This document shows, piece after piece, positions 1 to 11,933 of a DNA stretch of 64,000 nt. Numbering within the stretch: the stretch's first letter is position 1; each line of letters opens with the position of its first letter. The notes beneath the pieces were generated by a model that worked only from the letters and a program-made list of their open reading frames with translations, had not been told where the DNA came from and made no database searches. The stretch is from Unio delphinus (Eukaryota > Mollusca > Bivalvia > Unionida > Unionidae), in NCBI GenBank assembly GCA_029339505.1, contig JAQISU010000036.1, forward strand, positions 8,408,501 through 8,472,500, written 5' to 3'. Both the position numbers and the translations under genes were made by a program.

Positions 1-357
1 ACTATTTTTATTGCAAATAAGGCATATGTACTATTTTTGTATTGCAAATAGGGCATAGGTACTATTTTTGTATTGCAAATAGGGCATAGGTACTATTTTT
101 AATTGCAAATATGGCATATGTACTATTTTTTTTAATGCAAATAGGGCATAGGTACTATTTTTGTATCACAAATATGGCATAGGTACTATTTTTAATTGCA
201 AATAGGCCATATGTACTATTTTTAATTGCAAATAGCGCATAGGTTCTATTTTTAATTGCAAATAGGGCATATGTACTATTTTTAATTGCAAATAGGGCAT
301 AGGTCCTATTTTTAATTGCAAATATGGCATAGGTACTATTTTTAATTGCAAATAATT
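1..357. repeat. 30-bp minisatellite, left part
   Basis: About eleven tandem units of roughly 30 bp share the core TTTTTAATTGCAAATAGGGC, with a few units 1-4 bp longer. Because the period is divisible by three the minus strand stays open as a 10-residue peptide repeat (166-351), which I regard as an artefact. The array is interrupted by a SINE and resumes at 685. Confidence 0.9.
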
Positions 358-677
358 GCTCCGGTGGCCTAGCGGTTAGAGCGTCCGCCCCGGAAGCGGG
401 AGGTCGTCGGTTCGATCCCCGGCCGAGTCATACCAAAGACTTACAAAAATGGTACTAACAGCTGCCTCGCTTGACGCTCAGCATTAAGAGGTTAGTGTTA
501 GGACTGGTCGGCCTGGTGTCAGGATAATGTGACTGGGTGAGACATCATGCTACATGTCTGCGGCATGATGTCTCAGTGCTAGACATCACTATAAACTGCC
601 TCAATGCAGACATCGTAGCGATATGACTGAAAAATTGTTAAAGCTACGTTAAAAATCCTAATCAAACAAACAAACAA
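358..677 (+). mobile_element. tRNA-derived SINE, family 1, copy 1
   Basis: The head looks like a tRNA, with an A-box-like TGGCCTAGCGGTTAGAG near 365 and a B-box GGTTCGATCCC near 409. A stem-loop resembling an anticodon arm lies between them. The acceptor ends do not pair properly, so it is not a working tRNA gene. A unique body follows, and the 3' end carries a short (CAAA)n-like tail. The element sits inside the 30-bp minisatellite, with GCAAATA on both sides (348-354 and 678-684) as a probable target-site duplication. Two further copies lie at 2293-2570 and 43527-43846. From memory the body resembles SINEs of abalone-like gastropods. Confidence 0.88.
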
Positions 678-684
678 GCAAATA

Positions 685-900
685 GGGCATAGGTACTGTT
701 TTTAATTGCAAATATGGCATAATTACTATATTTAATAACAAGCATGGCACATATACTATATTTTTTTCCTAGTAGGGAGTATGAACTATTCTTATTTCCT
801 AGTAGGGAATATATGCTATAATTATTTCCTAGTAGGGAATATATACTATACTTTTTCCAAGAATGGCATATGTACTTCTTTTAATTGCAGCCCATATATG
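685..900. repeat. 30-bp minisatellite, right part (degenerate)
   Basis: The 1-357 array resumes immediately after the SINE and decays rightward into units containing TTTCCTAGTAGGGAATATA. This drift suggests a second, related repeat variant. Confidence 0.75.
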
Positions 901-911
901 TTGTTTATGTA

Positions 912-1086
912 ATTGTTGTTGTAGTGTTTAACGCCATTTTTCAGCACACGATAGGCTATACATGGCTACTGGCAAGCTTTCTCACATATCCACATTGGCC
1001 GAATCTGAGACAAGAACCCACGCCGACAGAGGTGAGATGCCAGTGATCTGTAAAGGAGAACGCGTTAGACCACTCGGGGTCTGCCC
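912..1086 (-). mobile_element. tRNA-derived SINE, family 2, internally deleted copy
   Basis: Read on the minus strand, this begins with a degraded GGGGCCCCGAGTGG-like head and ends with the same GGCGTTAAAC...CTACAACAAC tail as the intact copy at 18273-18513. A central block of about 60 bp present in that copy is missing here. Confidence 0.75.
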
Positions 1087-2240
1087 AGCTCATATATAAA
1101 TAAAACTAATGAATTCCTTTGCGGACACTTAGTGAAATGAATAACAACTTTTAGTAGGTGCGGCAAATTAAAATATGGAAAAAAAATGTTAAAGAGTATA
1201 TGTTACAACAGATAACATCTAGCAAATATTGATACATAATATAATAAAATAATGTAATTTTGGTTTCGTTATGTCATTTATACAATTTTGAAAATAAGCT
1301 TTCAGGAAATGTGCATTAAAAAAGAAAGAAAAAATTAAATAAGTTATTATGCTTCCTAAAATAAATGGAAATATCTTTACATTTTAGCCTAAATCTGTCA
1401 TGTGTTTTTGTATGGCAATTGGTATACCACTTTTTTGGTTCATATTTATCGATTCATGTAAATTAAGTTTAGTTAATGAGCAAATATATCAAGAATCTTG
1501 GCTACTTTTGACGTTTAGGTGAATACCAAACAAAACATAACTTACAATATTGTACACCTGCGCATTTTAAGAGTTGGATCATAAATCGTTAGATGAAAAC
1601 CCTTGTAACGAGATCTATTGATCCTATTAGATTTCACATAGGTTGGTTTGTTCTCTGATCTCATAAGCTGGTACTCGTATTTCATTTACAATTTCAGGAG
1701 ATGGAGTTATGAATGACCAAAGTCTTTTTGATAAATCAGGCATAAATGCAAATTGCCTTTGAAGATAAAGATACCCAATTCAATAGAAGTTAGTCGTACT
1801 TTCAAAGACATTTCATTAAAATGTTTGTAAAATGTCAGAGCGATGGACGCCATGCGCCTACTCCCGCTTACGTAAGATATTTGTGAATTCACATCATCGT
1901 CTGGTCAAGACGATACCAGACAGATTAATCAATTCGCAAGACAGTAAACACAGCTTTAGTTCTTTTCATATTTGTCCAAAACTACCAAGTTAACACTATT
2001 CGTAACCCTATATCTACCAATGAATAGTAAAATATTCAAATTATAATGCCAGAAATGTTTCTAAAGAATGGTACGATAATGGTAATACCAGTATTGTCCC
2101 TGTTGCTACCAAATATTGGTACAATAATACCACTGTAATACCAATATCGCTCTATTGCTACCAATTATTGGTACAATAATATAATATTAATCCCAGTATT
2201 GCCCATGTTGTTACCAATTACTGGTACAATGATGGGAATA
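1087..2240. other. AT-rich intergenic stretch
   Basis: No gene or element is recognised. From about 2041 to 2240 a degenerate repeat of roughly 55 bp alternates TACCAATTATTGGTACAATA-like units; CCAATTATTGG is close to a palindrome. Confidence 0.6.
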
Positions 2241-2244
2241 CATA

Positions 2245-2255
2245 TGTGTGTGTGT

Positions 2256-2292
<37 letters not shown>
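2245..2292. repeat. (GT)n microsatellite
   Basis: An almost perfect GT run directly abuts the 3' end of the minus-strand SINE at 2293. Confidence 0.95.
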
Positions 2293-2293
<1 letters not shown>

Positions 2294-2570
2294 TTTGGTT
2301 TTTTAACGAAGTTTTAACAATTGTTCAGTCATATTACGATGCCTGCAGTGTGGCAGTTTATAGTGTTGTCTAGCATTGTGATGTTATCCCGTAGAAACGT
2401 AGCGTCATGTTCCATCCAGTCACATTTTCCTGACACCAGGTCGACTAGTCCTAACACTAAACTCTCAACGCTGAGCGGCGTTTGTATCATTTTCGTAAGT
2501 CTTTGATATCAATCAACCGTGGATCGAACCTAGTCCGAGTCGGACGCAGTAACCACTAGGCAACCTCAAG
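2293..2570 (-). mobile_element. tRNA-derived SINE, family 1, copy 2
   Basis: The reverse complement carries the same ordered blocks as the SINE at 358-677: a tRNA-like head with a B-box-like GGTTCGATCC near 2530, the ACCTGGTGTCAGGA block, the CATTGTG/ATGATG block and a final TTAAAAAACCAAATC. It is more diverged, and the A-box region is degraded. Confidence 0.85.
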
Positions 2571-2900
2571 ATTATAGGATATCATATTGGTAAGTAACAG
2601 TTACTAAACAAAATCAATATAACATTTTCTTTCTACTACAATTTAGGGTCCTTTCCCTTCTTTCAAAATGTTTCAAAAGACTTCCCTCGATCAGTGATAT
2701 GAAAATAATGACAACTCCGTAATGAACAAGCCAATAAATCCACTACATTTATAGAGTAATGATTAAACCTAAAGATGTTCCACCGATCATTGAATTATTT
2801 CCACCCAATTCGTATTATGAATATAAAAAGCATCTTGAATGAACTGCACCTCAACTACTCCCTTTATATCGATCTGAACGATATAATGATAAATCTATTC
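2571..2900. other. AT-rich stretch with no recognised gene
   Basis: No open frame, splice-bounded exon or repeat was recognised here. Confidence 0.5.
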
Positions 2901-2909
2901 ATCTAAAAA

Positions 2910-3475
2910 ATATTTTTGATCAACCGATTGATCTAAATGATAAAATTGATCAGTTTCGTGATCTGAATGTTACTGTTGATCAGCCTATTGATATGAATGA
3001 TATTATTGATTAGTCTATTGATCTGAATGATATTATTGATTAGTATATTGATCTGGATGATATTATTGATCATCCTATTGATATGAATAATATTATTTAT
3101 CAGTCTATTGATCGGAATGTTATTGTTCATCATCCTATTGATTTTAATGACATTATTGATTAGTCTAATGATCTGAATGATATTATTGACTAGTCTACTT
3201 ATCTGAATGATATTATCGATCACGATCAGCCTGTTGATATAAATGATATTATTAATCAGCTTATTGATCTTATTTATATTATTTATAAGCCTATTGATCT
3301 GAATGATATTATTGATTAGTCTATTGATCTGAATGATATTATTGATCAGCCTATTGATATAAATGATATTATTGATCCGCATATTGATCTCAATGATATT
3401 ATTAATCAGTCTATTGATTTAAATAATATAGTTGATCAGTTTTTTAATCTGAATGATATTAATGATCAGACTTTT
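2910..3475. repeat. 30-bp minisatellite (GATCTGAATGATATTATTGAT)
   Basis: About nineteen units of 30 bp have the form CTATTGATCTGAATGATATT plus ATTGATCAGT. Unit length stays close to a multiple of three, giving a minus-strand frame (2933-3382) of repeated Asn-Asn-Ile-Ile-x-Ile-Asn-Arg-Leu-Ile that I do not accept as a gene. Confidence 0.9.
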
Positions 3476-3954
3476 CATTCTTTGTTTCAATTGTTTTAAA
3501 CATAATCTCATTGAAATCTCTCCCAAAAACAAGGTGGAAATATGAAATCAAATTGCAATTGAACGGCAAACTTTTACACCTAATACCTACTTCGCTATAT
3601 TGATATGTTGATATGATATTGATATATTGATATGCAAATAAACCAACTGGTGCTAACGGTTTAAATCCTAAAATATGTAACCTTTCTCTCTTTTGTTTCT
3701 CTGTCTCTATAAGCTTGTCTCTGTCTATCGTCTCGTTCTCTCTATCACACCATTCCTCCATCTGTCTTTACATACATATATATACAAATCATTCCAGAAG
3801 ACGGAGTTACAAATATTTGCTATGATCCCAGACAATCATTAATAAAGATATTGCAAACTAATCTCATGGGCTTATTTGAACCAATCAGAATCACATAGAG
3901 CAACATTTTAACATGTGGTAATATCGAGAATATGAAACTGCACATACTATAGGA

Positions 3955-4175
3955 AAACTATACCTACCATGTGATAGCATAGCATAACATAGCATAGCAC
4001 TGCACATCATAGCATAGCATAACATAGCATAGCATAGTCTAGCATAGCATAGCATAGCATAACATAACATAGCATAGCATAGCATAGTCTAGCATAGCAT
4101 AGCATAACATAGCATAACATAGCATAGCATAGCATAGCACAGCACAGCATAGCACAATACATCACATTACATCAC
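3955..4175. repeat. (AGCAT)n pentanucleotide array
   Basis: A long run of AGCAT with AACAT, AGTCT and AGCAC variants. It degrades rightward into CACATCAC-type units. Confidence 0.95.
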
Positions 4176-4290
4176 ACCACACCACACTACTTCATATAAT
4201 ATCATATAATACACTGTTGTGTAATATGACATAAGTTATGTAGACAACAGCTGTAGCAGTTTATGTTTCCTGATTCTAATTTCGGTAAGC

Positions 4291-4664
4291 AAGATCTATT
4301 CTTTTTAAATTTCCAGTCATATTTCATTACTTTTATTAAGATCTATTCTTTTTAAATTTCCAGTCATATTTCATTACGTTATTAAGATCTATTCTTTTTA
4401 AATTTCCAGTCATATTTCATTACGTTACTAAGATCTATTCTTTTTAAATTTCCAGTCATATTTCATTACGTTATTAAGATCTATTCTTTTTAAATTTCCA
4501 GTCATATTTCATTACTTTTATTAAGATCTATTCTTTTTAAATTTCCAGCCATATTTCATTACTTTTATTAAGATCTATTCTTTTTAAATTTCCAGTCATA
4601 TTTCATTACTTTTATTAAGATCTATTCTTTTTAAATTTCCAGCCATATTTCATTACGTTATTAA
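4291..4664. repeat. 46-47 bp minisatellite, about 8 units
   Basis: Eight nearly identical units start AAGATCTATTCTTTTTAAAT and end in CATATTTCATTAC followed by GTTATT, GTTACT or TTTTATT. Unit-to-unit identity is very high, implying recent expansion. Confidence 0.95.
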
Positions 4665-4987
4665 GAATGCATGACTGTGCTCGACGACGGTCAACTGTAC
4701 TTTAATGCATTCGGGTATTATCCAATGCTCTATCGCGAACAGTTTATTTTTGAAGCACTGATCATTGTTAAGGTAAACACAGCCAATGCCAATAACGTCG
4801 ATCAATACAGATCCCAACACATTTGAATGTGGGCGCTGTTTTAATAAGTTGGGTGGGCGTACACAGACTGTCATGTATGCCCTCACCCATTGCTATATAA
4901 AAGTGTATATATGTCTCGTTACTAAAGAACGAAGATCAAATACAGCCACTGTGTGCGAACCTCAAGCGGTAGAGAAACAAAAGGTAC

Positions 4988-4989
<2 letters not shown>

Positions 4990-5057
<68 letters not shown>
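4990..5057. repeat. (AG)n microsatellite
   Basis: A nearly perfect AG run of about 68 bp. It produces the Arg-Glu stretch of an otherwise unsupported open frame (4786-5148). Confidence 0.95.
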
Positions 5058-5063
<6 letters not shown>

Positions 5064-5518
5064 CAGAAAAGACAAAAGGCCAATAGGCCATATTGAAAAC
5101 TGTAAATTACATCACGGCGCTAGACGCGATATACACATTTGGATTTAACCAAGGTACACTGGGTGACGCTAAATTGTTAGTAATTTGTTGGGGAAATTTT
5201 TTCGTCTGCGGTAAGTTAAAACCTATTTTTCATTCAAAAAGGATTTCACTAATGTTTTTAAAGTTCTTTAGATTGAATCAAACTAAATATCAGCACGATG
5301 AAAATCTTCACATTCTTGTGTTTATTGTAAACTATAGACTGAGGAATGCATTCCTTCCAAAATATATGCGAAAACTGATTTTTAGCATAATGATTGTGTT
5401 GTAAATCCACCGTACAAGTTTCAGTGTCCTTCTACCATTTCATGCCGATATTGTAAGGAAATGGCGGTTACATTTACTATCAATTAACTTTCATCATGTT
5501 TAGTTCAAAGTTAATAAT

Positions 5519-5582
<64 letters not shown>

Positions 5583-5620
5583 TGATGATGATGATGATAA
5601 TGATGATGATGATGATGATG

Positions 5621-5680
<60 letters not shown>

Positions 5681-5692
5681 TGAATAATAATA
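5519..5692. repeat. (AAT)n with internal (GAT)n block
   Basis: A trinucleotide array of AAT/ATA units with a GAT-type centre. Low-complexity frames on the minus strand (His, Tyr, Ser or Leu runs) are artefacts. Confidence 0.95.
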
Positions 5693-5749
5693 TCTGACGT
5701 CTCTTAATAAAAAGCAACAACTGCTTTCGAAATTCATTTTCCTCTGCAA

Positions 5750-7340
5750 TTTAGACAGGTATTTTGAATTATTTGGCTCTGAACGTATAATTAAATCTAT
5801 TTCGAAGTTTAATATGATACCAATATTCGTTGCGTTTATTTGTGTTACATTTAATCAAACGCTTACCAAAGAAGTTAAATTGTATGATTTGTAACACAAC
5901 TGTATTATAAAGCTATTTACGATTGTGATTGGCACGTTGTTTCTATTTCATTTGTCTTCTCAAAATATTATAAACCTTTCAATGTGATCTTTTGTAAAGC
6001 TATTGATTCCCAAAAGTTTGTTACAAAATTCAAAATGCATGAATAACAAAAGAATACATGAAATTAAATATAGACTAACGACACTTTACAAAAAAAAATG
6101 ATTCCCGGGAAAAACAGACCAATACATTACACATGCTTACATTTAGAAGCATTATCCCTTTTATTGACTCAATACTGGAGTAAAACGTTTAAATATTGGC
6201 ATTCAATGAAGATGTTCTAATCGAGAAACTAATGTTTAATTGGTTATACGAATCTCTTCAGATGTTTGGAGTAAGTCCGTTATGAAATTGTATCTGCAGC
6301 AAATTCGCTGCCAAGCATTTCAAAGATGGCATTTTAGCCAATTTATAGTGTTTAGTTGAGATTGTGTAATTTGTAGTTGGCAAACATTTGAACTTTAGTC
6401 AAGCTGATCTCTTGTAAGTTTTGTTTGTAGTCAATAGTTTCGCCTACGAAAAGCAAATTAAATCTAATATACTAATGTGAAACGATATTTTGATATTTAT
6501 CAATTAATCCCACCGGCCATTACTTTGATAAAATTGAGTTTATTATTTCCCTGTTTGCAATTATGAGATTTTCTTAACATAACCAATGCTTTATTAGTTC
6601 TAATCAACCTCCATATTGTTTTGCCAGTAGAATTCATTCAAGAATACTGTATTCCAGCCAACTGTTTTTGTTTCATTTATATTTATAATACCTGATTTTA
6701 ATCCTAGCATACGAATTAGAAGAAACAAGACGAAAAATGCAATAGTCAATAGTCAATAGTCAATAGTCTTGAAGGAAACGTAAATATCATAATAAAATCA
6801 CTTCATTATCTCCATTGAGAGACCACACATCTATTACCTACTGGTGACCCCATACAATATATTCTTGACCCAAGGTAGAAACTGGGTTGTAAGATTATGT
6901 ACCTCTTTCAATGATGTTATTATAACGTTTAAGATTACAAAATAATGGGTTAATTTGAAATAAAAATTTACTATTTGAAATATATGAAATAGAAAAATGA
7001 GGTCACAGCCCAAAAAGATGAGACGCATGAATAGCACTTGAAGGAGAAGGTGTGTATATTTCATCCTTTCCATTAAAAGAGTGTATCCAAACTAGAGAAC
7101 TTATTGAATGAGCCATATTACATGTAGAATATTGGATACATTAATTTAATCGCAATAAGGCAAGCACTTTCGAACCCACCAACAAGCAGCATGGAAGGAA
7201 ACTGTAGGCAGTTAAAAAATTTAGGGAACTAGGTTTTTATTAGCTTGAGGACGTAAATAAAGCAATCAGTCAATAGACGTATTACGAACGGTTTTAAATT
7301 AGAATGTATACATATGGAAATTTCATTCTCTTAGATATCC
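5750..7340. other. AT-rich stretch with no recognised gene
   Basis: No gene could be supported. A triple CAATAGT repeat occurs near 6744. Near 7235-7280 a segment with AATAAAGCAATCAGTCAAT recalls the 3' end of a LINE, but no coding remnant is visible next to it. Confidence 0.45.
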
Positions 7341-7349
7341 TTTGCAATT

Positions 7350-7510
7350 TTAACGCATCCTTAGCACTTGTGACGTATCTTTAGCACTGTAGACGTATCC
7401 TTAGCACTGTTGACGTATTCGTACCAACGGTGACGTATCCTTAGCACTACTGACGTATCCTTAGCTCCGTTGACGTATCCTACGCACTGTTGACGTATCC
7501 TTAGCAACGT
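7350..7510. repeat. 20-bp minisatellite with TGACGTAT in each unit
   Basis: Units of exactly 20 bp have the consensus GACGTATCCTTAGCACTGTT, with GACGTAT starting near 7372, 7392, 7412, 7432, 7452, 7472 and 7492. Each unit carries TGACGTA, which resembles a CRE/ATF half site. The array lies about 3 kb upstream of the neuropeptide-like gene; any regulatory role is speculative. Confidence 0.9.
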
Positions 7511-7789
7511 TGCAATAAGTTTCAATATATGTAAGACTTGTCAAATTTAAATTTCTTTTCTGTCCAGAAAAGAATTGGGTTAGGTAAATGTGTAATATGC
7601 AGAAGGAGTTAAAAGAAAGATTTGCCAATTGGTACGCCACACAATTCGTACCTCAATTAGTAACCCACAAAATGCATATTAGTAACATAACATATGTTAA
7701 TTACTACGTATCGTGAGCATAATCCTTAATATGGTTTGTCAATTACTACTTTTTGAATTTAGGCTACTCACTGAATTTGCATTTAGGTT

Positions 7790-9750
7790 CATCTTTTGTC
7801 ACCAATCCTCCCGAAACCTGTCTGGTCTTAGGGCTACCACCACTAGGGGACTGCGATAATTTCTTTTCGTTTCACCCTGTTCTGAACTGCTATTTGAGAC
7901 ATTTAGAAGTCCACGCCTGTAAATTTGTTCACGCTATTTACCCATCTCTTCTGATGTCTGCTTTGTTTTTCCTTCTTCTCATTTTGCTATGTAGAGGTGT
8001 CTTTGACAAGACAGCTAACCGAGAAACGGGGTCATACCATCGTAGTCTGCATTTCTTTACAGTGGTGAACAGAACGTCATACATTCCAAATGAACCTTGG
8101 ATTTTAATGCACACCTTCTCATTAGAAACATGGTCTAAGTATGAGATATTCCTTTGAGAACATCTCATCTATAAGGCAAGGATTATCTTCTTTAAGTCAG
8201 GGCCCATGTCTCGTATGACATGACGAGGGAATACTTATGCTTGATCCTGGATCTAGGAATCGTGTTGCTGTCATTTCAGATAGGATTCATCCGAACCAAT
8301 GCAGCTGTTGTGTGCGCGATCGTAGAAAAGAACATCAATTTTGAAACATTCATCAGAGGCAGTGGCACTTAGTTATAGAATCATGTCTCTGTGCCCAGCT
8401 TCTGTTCATTCACTCTTATTTCCGTTTTGATGCCACTCGGGTTTTGTGAAATTAGCTTGCTTTTTCAGCGCTGATCTCAATCTCATACCTTGGTGATGCT
8501 TGGTTGGGAAGGTCCATCTTTTTATTTGTTTAGTTCATCACCTGCTAAGCCGTCGATACCATCAGCATAGCACAGGCTGGTGATTGGTCTGCCACCAATA
8601 CCTACACAGCCCTCAATGTCTCCTACGGCATCAGCCATGGTCAATTTCAGGTATATGTTGTAAATAGTGGATGAGAAGAGACATCAATGTCTGACTCCGA
8701 CGGTATTTATAAACTAATCTCTTATATTAACATGGTGCTAATTCTGTTTGTTATTGAATATCTGCATGGTGGCCCACAAGGATGCATGCCATACCTTGTC
8801 GAAAGCCTTCTTGAAGCTAATGGAGATATGATAGAGGTCCTGTTGGTACAACATATTCTTTTCAACGAGGATTCGATAATGTTAAAGATCTGAAACCAAC
8901 CGGCTGGTTCTTCTTCTTTGGTTTGCTGTGGTTGAGGTTTCAGTCTGTTGAGGATGATGTTAAGCATACTCTTGGTTCGGTGATAGACGAGACATATTGT
9001 TTGGTAGTTACGGCAAAGCTGCATATTCTCATTATTAGGGAGAGAGATTATCAGACACTGGGTCCACGGTGTAACCATTATCCTGTTTATCAGAGTTTAT
9101 TGCAGATTGTGGTGAGGACATCCACCATCCCGCTTGAACAAGTTATTCTGTATAGTACCCGTAGTTACTCCAGCTGACCTTTATTTCATTAGAGTCTTTA
9201 TCGCAGACTCTACCTCTTCCTTGAGGATCAAGTCGTCAACCTCAATTGTGGTAAGTGTGAAGTTTAGATGTGTCTAGATGAGTCTCCTGTTTGTAAAGCT
9301 CAGACAAGTATTACGTCGATCTGTAAATAATTGTTTGGTCTTCTGTGAGACTCTTACGTGTCTTGTCCTAGATCGTTGATGATCTCGCTTGTTTGTCAGG
9401 TCTTCACCAACTGGTAAGTAATTTTACTGTTACTCTGGTTCAGGGTTTACTAGATTTTCTTACATTGGTACTTTAACCAGCTTTCGTTTACTCACGTTAA
9501 GTTCTTCTTAAGTATGCTATTAATCTCACTGGATTTGTCCGCTCCTTTAAGGTCTCCTCGCTTCCTCCCCAGTTTTAAGAACACATCACAATTGCCGTCT
9601 AGTGATACTAGATACAAACGCTTGTTTCACGCATTGATCTATAAGTGTTTCAGGTTCCAACATGATCTCAACCTGCCGAGGCTGCATGGTTTTCCTCAGA
9701 CGAAGTTTGGTAGTTACCGAGTTTCTCAGCAAGGTATAATATCTTGATAT
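7790..9750 (-). mobile_element. Decayed LINE (non-LTR retrotransposon), RT to C-terminus
   Basis: Translating the minus strand in pieces gives an ordered set of blocks I recognise from a widespread invertebrate non-LTR retrotransposon. First, near 9560-9270, is the linker before the reverse transcriptase. Then come an EVDDLILKEEVESAIKTL-like block (about 9245), a PWTQCLIISLP block (about 9060), a FKKAFD-like block (about 8810), a GGRPITSLCYADGIDGLAG block (about 8570) and a TTVKKCRLRWYD block (about 8060). The last matches the usual C-terminal TTVKKRKLxWYGHV. The catalytic FADD box appears as YADG. Stops and frameshifts are frequent, so it is dead. Base composition is less AT-rich than the neighbours. 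Confidence 0.8.
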
Positions 9751-9764
9751 ATTACTTTGAATTT

Positions 9765-10110
9765 GGTTGCACCAGCGGTACCATCTTATTATCGCCTTCT
9801 TGGTGTTCCGGATGGCGCGATATAAGAATTATATTTGTTGTAATTTAGTCATCTATGGCGTATCATGGGCAGGTGCAACCTTGTGGGACCGATCCCTCTG
9901 CGCCTGCTTTCGATGTCCCTGTTATGGTATGTCTCTCTGGTCTCGAACATGTGCCTGTTGATCTCATATCGGAACCCGTCCGCCATGGCCGCTGGCTTAA
10001 ACGTGGAAGATTTCTGTCCTCGACGTCATGTTACCACAATCCTATGTATCACTTATCAGCTATGCAGGAAGACGCGCGAAGGCGGCAATATCGTAAATAT
10101 TTCCTTTCAA
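9765..10110. other. GC-richer stretch open in two plus frames, identity unknown
   Basis: Two overlapping plus-strand frames (9855-10268 and 9865-10305) stay open for about 140 codons each. The block adjoins the 5' side of the minus-strand LINE and could be its upstream region. No domain was recognised in either plus frame. The 3' third of both frames overlaps a SINE-like segment, which argues against a real protein. Confidence 0.4.
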
Positions 10111-10114
10111 CTTT

Positions 10115-10290
10115 CTTTTTACCACTTCCTGTTCACCCCAATCAAGGTCATGATGCTGAGAATCAATCGAGGCAGCTCTTGGTACCATGTTTTGAAAATA
10201 TTAAGATGGCACGGACAGGATTCGAGTCCAGAACCGATTCTATACGAGGCCTACTCTCTAACTACTAGACTGCTGAACTGGAAATTATTT
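10115..10290 (-). mobile_element. SINE-like fragment related to family 1
   Basis: On the minus strand a tRNA-like segment with TAGTAGTTAGAG and a B-box-like GGACTCGAATCC precedes ATGGTACCAAGAGCTGCCTC. The last block parallels ATGGTACTAACAGCTGCCTC in the SINE at 358-677. Only the head and first body block are recognisable. Confidence 0.6.
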
Positions 10291-10488
10291 ACAGCAAATC
10301 CATAACATACAGAAAATGTAATACAATAAACCAAATTCACTTTTATAAAACAACAATTATCAAGATATACTGTAAGTAGCATGAAGGCATCATTTCCATA
10401 ATTTGTCCTACGTGGTCTGCTCCACTTCATATGTCCATATCCGTATATTATTTGACGGGTTCCTAAGCATTCATATCTTTATTTTCAG

Positions 10489-10780
10489 GTAAAACGCATA
10501 GAACCCCAACCATGTGCTTCATTTTCGGACTGGCTCTTATCATGTTGTTGCTGAGTAATGCTACAGCGGATTTTTCAGGGACAGACTGTTTCATGGAATG
10601 CATGTTAGCAAAATACAGAAAGCCAGTCTATTGTGAATGCTCTGACTCGGACGTATTGCACTGGGGTAAAAGATCACCATCTGGATACCGCACCCGATCC
10701 GACATACGGATGCCGTTTAGGTACGGTAAAAGAGTCTCATTTACGTCTAGAAACACGGATTTTCCTGATTATGATTCTGG
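10489..10780 (+). other. Exon with initiator codon of the neuropeptide-like gene
   Basis: The acceptor TTTATTTTCAG ends at 10488 and the donor GTAAGT starts at 10781. The first 23 bases are 5' untranslated. The acceptor upstream of the ATG implies at least one further non-coding exon to the left, which I could not locate. Confidence 0.75.
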
Positions 10781-11871
10781 GTAAGTGTTATTTAACTTGT
10801 TCTCTCGTGTGATTGTGTACCTATATCGGAGGAATCCCATAACCTATCTTATATGTTTCTGCAAGCAGGGATATCGGCAGCTAATGACAATTTGACTCCT
10901 AAAAAATGCGTTTGATCTTTAGCGCAATTGTCCGGCGAAAAATAAGTCGTAGAACAAAGTTTAATTGACTGGAAATAGCATGGCAGAAGGGCTGAATATT
11001 TACCAATACAAGAAAGACACCCACTCAGTTAATAAACATTAAAGTCAGTTACCACACATATCTTATCTGAATATATTCGTGTGTCTTTCACCTCAGTCTG
11101 TCGACAATAAAATATTATTAATACATGTGGGGTAATTCTTTAGCTAATATTGCTTTATTCTGATGACTTTATATTATTTGGCATTACAATTCTTATTTCT
11201 CGCGATTCCCCACTCATTAGTGTAATTATTTGCTTTCATTTGTCTTGTATCTATTTCTATTCCTTCAGGTTATTTCAGCAAGACATTTTTATGTATATTT
11301 AATTTACTTGTTTGTATGTTATTTTTAATGTTTTCTTCCATTACATGCTATTATAATGTAACATTGTTTACTGGACCTAACACGGTTTAGAACTGAGTTC
11401 AGTTCTGATTTGATCTGATTGATCTGATTGACTATTTTGTTATTATTTCATTGATGTAAGCAACAAATAATATAAACATTGTATCTAGTTGCTGACTTTG
11501 TTCCAAAATCTGTGAAAGTGTTGCTACACATAATGTTTAAATCTCTTTCTCAGAGTAAGAATCATTAAGTTGAGTCATGGTCAATCCTGGACTACGTGAA
11601 AAAAATCATGTTCCAATTAGTAACAAATTTCTATTTTTTCCCTAGAAGATTAAACTTTTGACCCTCATCCGATAATCTGTTTTGCGTCTTAGACGTATAA
11701 CTGTTGTTTTTATAAAGGATTGTCAGTCAGGATACAAATTTTAAAGTTCAGTTGTATTATGTTGTAATCAGTTTGGGGTTAATTTTATTTTATTCAAATT
11801 AGTGAATTTAAGTGATTATTTTCCTTGAAATACAAAAGTGCTCTGACAAACGTTTTGGACAAAGGGTTGAG

Positions 11872-11933
<62 letters not shown>

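Noticed and set aside
358..431. Functional tRNA gene (anticodon-arm-like stem with CGG in the loop)
   Set aside because: The acceptor ends do not pair, position 33 is not T, and the sequence continues into a SINE body that recurs at 2293 and 43527.
2933..3382. 149-codon Ile/Asn-rich protein on the minus strand
   Set aside because: It is a direct translation of a 30-bp minisatellite, with no signal peptide, splice sites or domain.
7753..8157. 134-codon plus-strand frame with hydrophobic segments
   Set aside because: It is the antisense shadow of the LINE C-terminus, which is recognisable on the minus strand.
10512..10784. Single-exon 90-residue gene ending at TAA 10782-10784
   Set aside because: The stop lies inside a strong GTAAGT donor and a matching acceptor at 12883 continues the frame. 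The spliced form is preferred, although the retained form stays possible.
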